From Methylovirgula sp. (GTDB lineage Bacteria > Pseudomonadota > Alphaproteobacteria > Rhizobiales > Beijerinckiaceae): DNA of 7,896 nucleotides. The stretch is taken from NCBI GenBank assembly GCA_030044485.1, contig JASHVQ010000169.1, positions 1-7,896 on the forward strand. The letters are read 5' to 3'. A program made the translations under genes and the position numbers. Positions 1 through 6,264 of this stretch are shown in pieces; position 1 is the stretch's first letter; each line of letters starts with the position of its first letter. The notes beneath the pieces are model-generated. The model ran no database searches and was not told where the DNA came from. It saw only the letters and a list, made by a program, of their open reading frames with translations.

Positions 1-102
1 TCAAAGTGCTGGCCCGCTTCGGTTTGGCGATTTCATGCGCCGTGCATTGAACCGCGATCGGTGGCCAACTCTGCCGCTTCGCCGGTGCATTCGGAACGAT
101 CC
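1..102. other. Upstream flank of moxY, no gene assigned
   Basis: Short leader before the sensor kinase. The frame of the kinase stays open back to the left edge and contains a possible GTG start at 61, but the codons there encode no recognisable motif. Another frame ends in a TGA at 48-50 and could be the tail of an upstream gene, though about 15 residues are too few to identify. I see no convincing sigma-70 promoter boxes. The promoter of the kinase/regulator pair may be here or further left. Confidence 0.3.
93..102 (+). promoter_or_regulatory. Ribosome binding site deciding the moxY start
   Basis: A GGAA at 93-96 sits 6 bases before the ATG at 103. The in-frame GTG at 61 has no purine-rich stretch at a suitable distance. 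The ATG also puts the first transmembrane helix right at the N-terminus, as is usual for this kinase family. Together these favour 103 over 61 as the start. Confidence 0.45.
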
Positions 103-1455
103 ATGTCGCTGAGAGTCCGTCTTCTTATTTCAATTGCCCTCGTGCTCGCTTTTACGCTGATTTTGGGATGCGGCCTCATCTATTGGGATGCTCTCGCGAA
201 GGTCGACACCGAAATGACAGCCGCGCTCGCCGTCGGCCTCAGAACCGTGCAAAACGCCACGGACGATGCGGAAGAAGCCGTGAATCCGCTTCGTCAACTG
301 GAGTTGCTCGTTGAAGACTTCAACGGCAATCGCCACCTGCGCGCGTTCCTCATGGGTAACGACGGAATCGAGATCGACAAATCAACGCTCCTCATACCTT
401 CCGATCCCGCGCCGGAATGGTTCAATGATCTCTTACAGCGCGAGCCGGAGGACGTGCACATTTTCTTGCCTCCTCCCTTCGCCCGTTATGGTTCGATCAT
501 ACTGTCGACGGATTCGCATAACGAGATTGATGAAGTCTGGAACGATTTCGTCATTACGATTCTGACGCTGGCACTTTTTTGCACGCTTGTGCTCGCTTTG
601 GTTTATTTCAGCCTCGGCGCGCCCATGCGCCTCCTGGACAATATGGCGACCGCATTCAAACGCGTCGGCGACGGCGATTACAGGCCGCGCATCCGAGACA
701 AGGGCCCGCGCGAAGTGTCGATACTGGCGCGCCGCTTCAATGAGATGGTGGCCCGGCTCGCCGAGATAGAACATTTGAACCGCCGTCTTCAATCGCAACT
801 TGCGACAGTTCAGGAGGAGGAGCGCGTCGACCTGGCGCGCGACCTCCATGACGAGATTGGTCCTCTGCTTTTCGCCCTGAATATGGATGTCTCCACGCTG
901 CGCCTGCAGGATTGGACTCATTCCAGGGAAAGGATCATCAGCCAACTCGATGCCATGTCCTCAGCCATTGGCGCCATTCAATCGCACGTGAGATCCATGC
1001 TCGCAAGACTTCGGCCGGCGGTCCTGCTGGATCTCGGGCTCAATCATGCCGTCGACAACTTGGTGGCGTTTTGGAGCAAGCGACATGAGGGTATCAGCGT
1101 TAGAGTTGAACTCGAACGCGAGAGCTTCGGCGAGAAACTTGATACGACCATTTATCGCATTTTTCAGGAATCTCTCACCAATGCCTTGCGACATGGCCAT
1201 CCCTCATTGGTGGAGATTAAAGCATCCGGCGACGAGCACGGCTTTCTCAACGTTGAAGTTCGTGACGACGGAACGGGTCTTGCCACCTCCGACGAGGATT
1301 TTGGCCTCGGCCTGACCGGAATGCGAGAACGCATAGAATCCGCGGGGGGCTCGCTGGTGGTCGGCAATCGCGGCGACGGCCAAGGCGTTTCCGTCCGGGC
1401 TAGAATTCCGTTGCCGGACTGCGAAGAAGCCTTGGCAAAAGAGGTGGTTCCATGA
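103..1455 (+). CDS. moxY: Sensor histidine kinase, MoxY type
   Basis: Inner-membrane sensor kinase of 450 residues that should autophosphorylate and pass phosphate to the regulator encoded next. Visible in order: transmembrane helix about 7-28; periplasmic region about 29-148, whose size and position fit the LapD/MoxY N-terminal sensor domain; second helix about 149-171; HAMP about 172-225; a short coiled linker; a HisKA_3 dimerisation helix with the phospho-acceptor in RDLHDEIG (His249); then an HATPase domain with N-box FQESLTNALRHG (Asn360), G1 box DDGTG (388-392) and G2 box GLGLTGMRER. All kinase motifs are intact. The HisKA_3 type matches the NarL/LuxR-class partner. The stop overlaps the regulator's start in ATGA, so the two are co-translated. 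The gene faces the xoxF-led operon. The MoxY name rests on family resemblance plus methanol dehydrogenase context; the signal sensed is unknown. An alternative GTG start at 61 would add 14 residues. Confidence 0.85.
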   Translation: MSLRVRLLISIALVLAFTLILGCGLIYWDALAKVDTEMTAALAVGLRTVQNATDDAEEAVNPLRQLELLVEDFNGNRHLRAFLMGNDGIEIDKSTLLIPSDPAPEWFNDLLQREPEDVHIFLPPPFARYGSIILSTDSHNEIDEVWNDFVITILTLALFCTLVLALVYFSLGAPMRLLDNMATAFKRVGDGDYRPRIRDKGPREVSILARRFNEMVARLAEIEHLNRRLQSQLATVQEEERVDLARDLHDEIGPLLFALNMDVSTLRLQDWTHSRERIISQLDAMSSAIGAIQSHVRSMLARLRPAVLLDLGLNHAVDNLVAFWSKRHEGISVRVELERESFGEKLDTTIYRIFQESLTNALRHGHPSLVEIKASGDEHGFLNVEVRDDGTGLATSDEDFGLGLTGMRERIESAGGSLVVGNRGDGQGVSVRARIPLPDCEEALAKEVVP

Positions 1456-2069
1456 AAATCTTGATGGTCGATGATCACGTCATAGTCCGCGAGGGGGCGC
1501 GCCGGCTTTTGTCCGTGATGTCCGACACAACGGTCTTTGAGGCCTCTTCCTCGAGGGACGCGCTCGCCCTATTCAAGGCGCATCACCCGGACATCGTCGT
1601 CCTCGATCTCAACCTTCCCAATTCGAGCGGCCTCGAATTGTTGCGGCGTCTCGTGCTTGAGGATCGTCACGTGCGTGTTCTAATCCTCAGCATGCATTCG
1701 GAACCTATTTACGTCGCGCGTGCGCTGGAGGCAGGCGCCCGCGGCTACATTAGCAAAATGGCCTCGGCCGACGAACTGATCACCGCGGTGCGCGAGGTCA
1801 ACTCCGGCGGCCGCTACGTGGAGCGCGAAATTGCCGCGCAACTCGTTATTTCTCAATATGGCGGCGCGGATCCGCTGGGCAAATTGACGACGCGGGAGGT
1901 CGACATCGTTCGGCTGCTCGGCGAGGGCAAGAACTTCTCAAAGATCGCCGACGCTCTGGGGATCACCTACAAGACGGTGGCCAACGCGTGTAGCATCATT
2001 AAGGGCAAGCTCGACGTGGAGCGGACTTCCGATCTGATCCGTCTCACCTATCAGATGCGCGATCGCTAG
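1452..2069 (+). CDS. moxX: Response regulator, MoxX type (REC + LuxR HTH)
   Basis: DNA-binding response regulator of 205 residues, the partner of the preceding kinase. The receiver domain (about 1-120) shows the acidic pair Asp7/Asp8, the phospho-acceptor Asp52 in VVLDLNLP, Ser80 at the switch position and Lys102 in YISKMAS. A LuxR/NarL-type helix-turn-helix follows at about 142-200, starting LTTREVDIVRLLGEG and with a recognition helix around YKTVANACSIIKGKL. The ATG at 1452 overlaps the kinase TGA. A good ribosome binding site (GAGGTGG, 1441-1447) lies inside the kinase's 3' end. In Paracoccus, moxX controls methanol dehydrogenase genes, and the convergent xoxF operon suggests the same role here. 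The target sites are not identified. Receiver and DNA-binding domains both look complete. Confidence 0.88.
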   Translation: MKILMVDDHVIVREGARRLLSVMSDTTVFEASSSRDALALFKAHHPDIVVLDLNLPNSSGLELLRRLVLEDRHVRVLILSMHSEPIYVARALEAGARGYISKMASADELITAVREVNSGGRYVEREIAAQLVISQYGGADPLGKLTTREVDIVRLLGEGKNFSKIADALGITYKTVANACSIIKGKLDVERTSDLIRLTYQMRDR

Positions 2070-2112
2070 CCGCCATGAGCTTTGAGCCAAAGGCCCTTCA
2101 AGGCATGGCGGC
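2069..2112. terminator. Inverted repeat between convergent genes, possible bidirectional terminator
   Basis: The arms GCCGCCATG (2069-2077) and CATGGCGGC (2104-2112) are perfect complements, 9 bp, enclosing 26 bases. Inside, TTGA/TCAA (2082-2085 with 2098-2101) and GCC/GGC (2086-2088 with 2092-2094) can pair further. The structure spans the 28-base gap between the two stop codons and includes the last codons of the propeller gene. No T-run follows on either strand, so it is not a standard intrinsic terminator. It may still stop or stabilise the converging transcripts. Confidence 0.4.
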
Positions 2113-3063
2113 GACGCCCCAAGGAAGGTGCCCAACAGGAACCGAGCGCTCCGGTCTAAGGCTTCTCAGGTCTATGACGGTAAGATCGTTGGTGTTGCCG
2201 TTCGCGACATAGAGTTTTGTGCCGTTCGGGTCTATCGCCATATGCCAAGGCCTTTCACCTACAAGGACATAAGTGATCGGGACAAGGGTGTGAGTATCGA
2301 CTACCGCGATCCGGTTCGCGTGGCTTAACGCAACGTAAGCCTGCTTTCCGTCGAGCGAGAAAACGATGCCGACCGGCTGAATGAGCTCCGCTCGCACCCC
2401 CGGTATGTCGAAGCCGATCTTCTTGATGATTTTGCGGGTTTGTGCGTCGATCACCGATACCGTCCCGCCGACTTCGGCCGAGACCCAGACCTGTTTTCCG
2501 TCCTGCGTGAATTGCGCCTCGCGCGGGCGCTGATCGACGAGAACGTTTGTCTCGATGGTGAGCGTCTTGGCGTCGATGAAATGCGCCATCGCCGCCAACT
2601 CGGAGGTGCCGACGACGGTCGTCAGGTCCGGGCTGATGGCGAGGCCTTCCGGCTCGGCGCCGACCGCCACCGTACCGACAATCTTGCCGCTCGCCCGGTC
2701 GATGACGGTGATCTGCGAATCCTCTTCGTTGGCGGCATAGATGCGTAATCCGGCCGGATCGATGGCGACGAGCTCGGGATCCGGCACGCCGGGAATGCTG
2801 CGCGAAACCGTCAGCGTTTTCGTATCGATGACATCGAGTTTGTCGTCGTCGCCGGCGCAGACGAAGATTTCGGTGTGATCGGGCGTTATCACGATCCCGC
2901 GCGGCCGCGCTCCGACCGGGATGATCTTCTTGATATTTAGCGTTAGACTATCGAGAACCGTCACCGTATTGTCCCGCTCATTGGTGACGAAAAGCGTTGC
3001 GGCATGCGTCGATTGCGAAGACAGCAACGCTGCGAAAAACGCGATCGACAAAACCCCACGCAT
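2098..3063 (-). CDS. Secreted YVTN-type beta-propeller of the PQQ-dehydrogenase system
   Basis: Periplasmic protein of 321 residues. A signal peptide at 1-21 probably ends at THA|A. The rest is made of seven propeller blades of about 40-45 residues with the YVTN pattern: a D-x-x-T-V-x-V-ID strand, then PVG-x-x-P-x-G, then a P-D/N-G-x-x-x-Y-V strand (for example TVTVLD, VGARPRGI, LYVANGN). The fifth blade is slightly longer (about 45-50 residues). This fits the beta-propeller family found with PQQ-dependent alcohol dehydrogenase catabolism. Its biochemical role is unknown; a scaffold or redox-partner contact is a guess. AGAGGAG (3070-3076 on the minus strand) lies 6 bases before the ATG, the best ribosome binding site of the operon. 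It is the last gene, 15 bases after the preceding stop. Confidence 0.85.
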   Translation of the reverse strand: MRGVLSIAFFAALLSSQSTHAATLFVTNERDNTVTVLDSLTLNIKKIIPVGARPRGIVITPDHTEIFVCAGDDDKLDVIDTKTLTVSRSIPGVPDPELVAIDPAGLRIYAANEEDSQITVIDRASGKIVGTVAVGAEPEGLAISPDLTTVVGTSELAAMAHFIDAKTLTIETNVLVDQRPREAQFTQDGKQVWVSAEVGGTVSVIDAQTRKIIKKIGFDIPGVRAELIQPVGIVFSLDGKQAYVALSHANRIAVVDTHTLVPITYVLVGERPWHMAIDPNGTKLYVANGNTNDLTVIDLRSLRPERSVPVGHLPWGVAAMP

Positions 3064-3078
3064 CGGTTGCTCCTCTGC

Positions 3079-4374
3079 TCAGTGCGCGAAGCGGCACTTT
3101 GTTTCCGGCTCGTCGTAGCCCAGGGAATCGGTGAGGTATTTCGGGTGCAGGAATCCTTCGATCGGCGCGATCGAAATCAACGCCCGCGGACCGGCAAGCA
3201 GGATCGGCTGCCGCAGCTGCAAATCCCATTTCCTGAACGACAGGCCGACGCCCTTGTAGGCGGCTATGTTGAATTCATCGGAAAGGACGTATTGGCGTAA
3301 GGTTGCGACATCTGTTGCCCCAGTGCGCAGCATGGCTTCGCCAAAAATATGCAGAGCGAGCCAGCCCTCATAGTCGCGCTCGGTCATGACGCGGTGCGCA
3401 AATCTCTCGAATCTGTTTTGCATTTCCTGGCCGGCATATTCCTCGAACGAGCGGTGCCAGGCCACGGCTATCAATCCCTGCGTTCCGACGACGGGACGTG
3501 GATCGAAGCTGTTGAACAGCAGATATTCGCCGAAGACTTCGTCCATATCGACGACGAAGATCACGTCATAATCGGGAACGCTCTGCGTCAATAGCGCCAT
3601 CTGCTGTTCGGTTTGCTGATGACCCGTGTCAGTCGTGCGGGCGCGGGCGTTGTAGGTATAAGTGCGCTCGGCAACGATGCGCGATCCGAACCGCGCGGCG
3701 GCGCGCTTGACGGCCGCCGTATATTCGAGATCTGCCGGCTGCGTTCCGTGAATCAAGAACCAGCGCTGCCAGCGCTTATAGAGCAGGAATTGGCCGAGCG
3801 CGTCGGCGCGCATGGCGTAACTCGGGGCGAGATGAAAGACATTCGCCCGACACTCTTCCTGGCGCAGTTCGTCGTCGCTGGTGCGGATGTCGAGGATGAT
3901 CGCGTCCTTGGCTTCCGGCAAATCGGCGACAGCGAGCAAATCTTTCGCTTCGAGATCGGCGACGATGAGCTGGTTGCCGGCCGCGAAGACCTTTTTGGCC
4001 TCGGCGAGGATGTCGCCGTCCGCGGGAAGAATATCTTCGGTAAGATCGGTCTCCTGTCCGACGAATTTGCCGTTGAGGTTGTTGTCGGCGGCGCCAACCC
4101 GCGCGCCCACGATGCCCTTGTCCTTGAGCGACCTGTCGAGCAGCGACAAGGGCGGCGGCTCGTCATAGCGCTTGCCTAAGTAGACGACGCGCAAGTGCTT
4201 CATGGCCGGCCTGGCCGCCGTTTGCGGGTCTGCCATGCCCGAACCGGTTACCAGAAACACGCTTGCCAGGCCGGCAGCTCCAATCGCCAGTCGCCACCAC
4301 GGTCTTCCCGTGGCGGCGCCGAAGGACATTCGGTGTGCGCGCCGCGCCGCAAGTCGCTTTGGCAAATTCGTCAT
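3079..4374 (-). CDS. ABC-type substrate-binding protein, PQQ-dependent alcohol dehydrogenase system
   Basis: Periplasmic binding protein of 431 residues with a type 1 (Leu/Ile/Val-like) fold. The N-terminus is basic (RRAHR), followed by a hydrophobic stretch about 29-45 and likely cleavage near GMA|D (residue 48). The body starts LRVVYLGKRYDEPPP and ends QPILLAGPRALISIAP with a tail containing LGYDEPETKC, both typical of the binding-protein family that accompanies PQQ alcohol dehydrogenases. Its ligand is unknown in the literature I recall. It lies 19 bases after the ankyrin fusion gene and 15 before the propeller gene, so it is in the same operon. No ABC permease or ATPase is nearby. The ribosome binding site is weak (AAGCGG). 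A second ATG at residue 16 (4327-4329) would give a more ordinary signal peptide, but it has no better ribosome binding site, so the first start is kept with some doubt. Confidence 0.83.
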   Translation of the reverse strand: MTNLPKRLAARRAHRMSFGAATGRPWWRLAIGAAGLASVFLVTGSGMADPQTAARPAMKHLRVVYLGKRYDEPPPLSLLDRSLKDKGIVGARVGAADNNLNGKFVGQETDLTEDILPADGDILAEAKKVFAAGNQLIVADLEAKDLLAVADLPEAKDAIILDIRTSDDELRQEECRANVFHLAPSYAMRADALGQFLLYKRWQRWFLIHGTQPADLEYTAAVKRAAARFGSRIVAERTYTYNARARTTDTGHQQTEQQMALLTQSVPDYDVIFVVDMDEVFGEYLLFNSFDPRPVVGTQGLIAVAWHRSFEEYAGQEMQNRFERFAHRVMTERDYEGWLALHIFGEAMLRTGATDVATLRQYVLSDEFNIAAYKGVGLSFRKWDLQLRQPILLAGPRALISIAPIEGFLHPKYLTDSLGYDEPETKCRFAH

Positions 4375-4393
4375 CTGACCGCTTGACGTTCGA

Positions 4394-6178
4394 TCAGAGA
4401 TTCTTGCCCTGCGAAGAGCCGTTGCTCCTACTCTCGCTCTTCGGCGCCGTCGCAGCCAGCAAGTCGAGGATGTTGAGCGCCGCGGCGTTTTGGTTTGCCT
4501 CGGCGAGATCGCGCGCGGTTTTCCCCTCGGCCTCTTTGGCGGAGAGATTGGCGCCGAGTTGCGCGAGCACGCCGATCATGGCCGGATTATTATGGACGGC
4601 TGCCACCATAAGCGCGGTCATGCCCGTGGTCGAGGTCGCGTTGATATCGGCGCCACGGGCGACAAAGAGCTGCGCAAGATCGAGTGGCCCGACACCTTCG
4701 ACAAGCGCCATAGACCGTTGTTCAATGGGCTTCTGGCTGGCCACGATCATCAGCGGCGTCAGCTTTTGCGGGCCGGCCGGCTGGCTTACCGAGGCGCCGA
4801 CGTCGACGAGCGCCTTGGCTGCCGCGAACTTGCCGTCGGCAAGCGCATAGGCGAGCGCCGTGTAGCCCTCGGGGGTCGCGGCGTTGACGTCCGCCTTGCG
4901 CGAAGCCAGCAATTGAATGGCCGGAACGTTATCTTGCGCCGCCGCGTGCATGAGTGCAGTCCACCCGTCATTGTCGCGCGCCTCGATGTTGGCGCCATCA
5001 TCGATGAGTTCGGCGAGCACATCCATGTCGCGCTGTTCGGCGGCGACGTGAATAATGTATTGGCCAAGCCCGTCGCGCGAGTTGACATCGGCGCCCTTGC
5101 TCATCAGGAAGCGGATACGCTCGAGGTCTCCGGCGAGCACCGCGCCGTTTAGCGCCGAATTGACGTCGAGACCTTGCGCCAGCCATTTCTCGACCTGCGC
5201 ATCGCCGACATGCGGTGCCTGCCCGGTCGTCGTGTCCGTTGGCCTAATCGGTTGCCCGACCTGGAGAAAATAGGTGCCGTGCGCCGGGATATCGCCGCTG
5301 ATGATGCAGGTGCCGCATTCAACGAGCGGAACCCCGTAGTCGAGGAAGATCTTCTTGATTTCGTCTTTGTTCTTCTCAAGGGCGTTCTCGATCATGTATT
5401 TGAGAACAGCGTCGGTGCGGCGCACGCCGAGCGCCAAGTCGAACTCAAGCGGCACGGTGTCGTCCATGCGATTGACGGGCAAGATCGTCAGCGGCGCGCC
5501 TTTCTTGGCTTTGACGTAGCCGGCGAACGGTCCCCAAACCGCGGCCGCGTCGAGCTTGCCCGCGACAACTTGCTCGACCTGCCACCAGGGCTGATCCTGC
5601 ACGACCTTGTCGCCGTCATAGGTCACGGGCTGGACTTCAATGTTTTTGGTCACACCGTGATCCGCCAGGGCCTCACGCAGGCCGGAGGTCTCGTAGACGC
5701 CGATCTTCAGGCTCTTCAGGCGGGGATCGTCGAGGCTCTTGAAGGGAGCGAGGCCTCTGTCGCCACGATAAGCAAGCACGTAGGTCGTGCGGTAGAGAGG
5801 GGTTGTCGTTAACGCTTGCTCGTAGTCTGCGGGAATATCCATCAATACGTCGCACTCGTCCTCGTCGAAAGTTGCGCGAGTGATGCCGCGTTCGAGTTGC
5901 GGCCGCCAATAATAGGTGAGCGTGGCCCCCATGGACTGCGCCAGAATCTCGGCAATCTTGTTCTCAAAACCTTCGCCGCGCGTGTCCGAGAAGGGCATAT
6001 TGCCGGGATCGGCGCAGACTCGAAGATAATCGAGCTTCTTCGTCGCCGCTTCGGCCTTGGCTGCGAGCTTCTGCGCCGAGGTCATGTCGTCGAAATCGGT
6101 CTGGGCATGCGCCGGTTGCTGAACGCAGGGGATCGCAGCGATCAGGGCTAGCGCAAAGAGAACGCTATGGGCTGTCAT
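4394..6178 (-). CDS. XoxJ/MoxJ-like periplasmic binding protein fused to ankyrin repeats
   Basis: Two-part periplasmic protein of 594 residues. The signal peptide is 1-25 (AHA|Q). Residues about 50-300 are a type 2 solute-binding domain like the quinoprotein dehydrogenase-associated binding proteins (MoxJ/XoxJ): it opens LRVCADPGNMPFSD, and carries IGVYETSGLREAL and a QPWWQVEQVVAGKLDAAAVW block. A CGTC motif is at 288-291. Residues about 328-575 hold a partial cap and about seven ankyrin units, e.g. DGWTALMHAAAQDNVPAIQLL and GMTALMVAAVHNNPAMIGVL; the fifth (about 473-519) carries an insertion of about 13 residues. The tail is Ser/Asn-rich. XoxJ proteins are thought to help activate XoxF; the ankyrin half suggests a protein contact, which is inference. 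The usual family length is near 270-300, so this is about twice as long. The ribosome binding site is weak (GGA, 6186-6188), and the start lies 22 bases beyond the T-rich run of the xoxF terminator. Confidence 0.82.
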   Translation of the reverse strand: MTAHSVLFALALIAAIPCVQQPAHAQTDFDDMTSAQKLAAKAEAATKKLDYLRVCADPGNMPFSDTRGEGFENKIAEILAQSMGATLTYYWRPQLERGITRATFDEDECDVLMDIPADYEQALTTTPLYRTTYVLAYRGDRGLAPFKSLDDPRLKSLKIGVYETSGLREALADHGVTKNIEVQPVTYDGDKVVQDQPWWQVEQVVAGKLDAAAVWGPFAGYVKAKKGAPLTILPVNRMDDTVPLEFDLALGVRRTDAVLKYMIENALEKNKDEIKKIFLDYGVPLVECGTCIISGDIPAHGTYFLQVGQPIRPTDTTTGQAPHVGDAQVEKWLAQGLDVNSALNGAVLAGDLERIRFLMSKGADVNSRDGLGQYIIHVAAEQRDMDVLAELIDDGANIEARDNDGWTALMHAAAQDNVPAIQLLASRKADVNAATPEGYTALAYALADGKFAAAKALVDVGASVSQPAGPQKLTPLMIVASQKPIEQRSMALVEGVGPLDLAQLFVARGADINATSTTGMTALMVAAVHNNPAMIGVLAQLGANLSAKEAEGKTARDLAEANQNAAALNILDLLAATAPKSESRSNGSSQGKNL

Positions 6179-6200
6179 GGGTCTATCCGGTCCGGTTGGC

Positions 6201-6245
6201 CTAAAAGCAAAAGACCCCGGCGCGCATGCGAGTACGCGCCGGGGT
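6201..6245 (-). terminator. Intrinsic terminator downstream of xoxF
   Basis: A perfect 11-bp stem (6214-6224 with 6235-6245), core CCCCGGCGCG/CGCGCCGGGG, has a 10-base loop (6225-6234). On the minus strand it is followed by TCTTTTGCTTTT (about 6201-6213), the usual hairpin plus U-run. It starts 20 bases after the xoxF stop and ends 22 bases before the next gene. That orientation fits termination of xoxF transcripts with partial read-through. Confidence 0.85.
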
Positions 6246-6264
6246 GTCAGATCGATGAACCTCT

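Noticed and set aside
433..945. A 170-codon minus-strand frame inside the sensor kinase
   Set aside because: It overlaps the kinase's transmembrane, HAMP and H-box regions, which are clearly real, and its translation shows no family features.
3613..4179. A 188-codon + strand frame opposite the second binding protein
   Set aside because: It is an antisense shadow of a well-supported gene, with no recognisable domain or ribosome binding site.
4327..4374. Possible Tat signal at the start of the second binding protein (RRAHRM)
   Set aside because: The twin arginine is not followed by the usual x-F-L-K pattern and the hydrophobic segment starts more than 15 residues later. An ordinary Sec signal with a long or mis-called N-terminus is simpler.
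4490..5812. Long open frames on the + strand opposite the ankyrin fusion gene (about 220 and 212 codons)
   Set aside because: They lie antisense to a gene with clear domains, their translations are rich in Arg/Gly/Val without motifs, and high GC content makes such antisense frames common.
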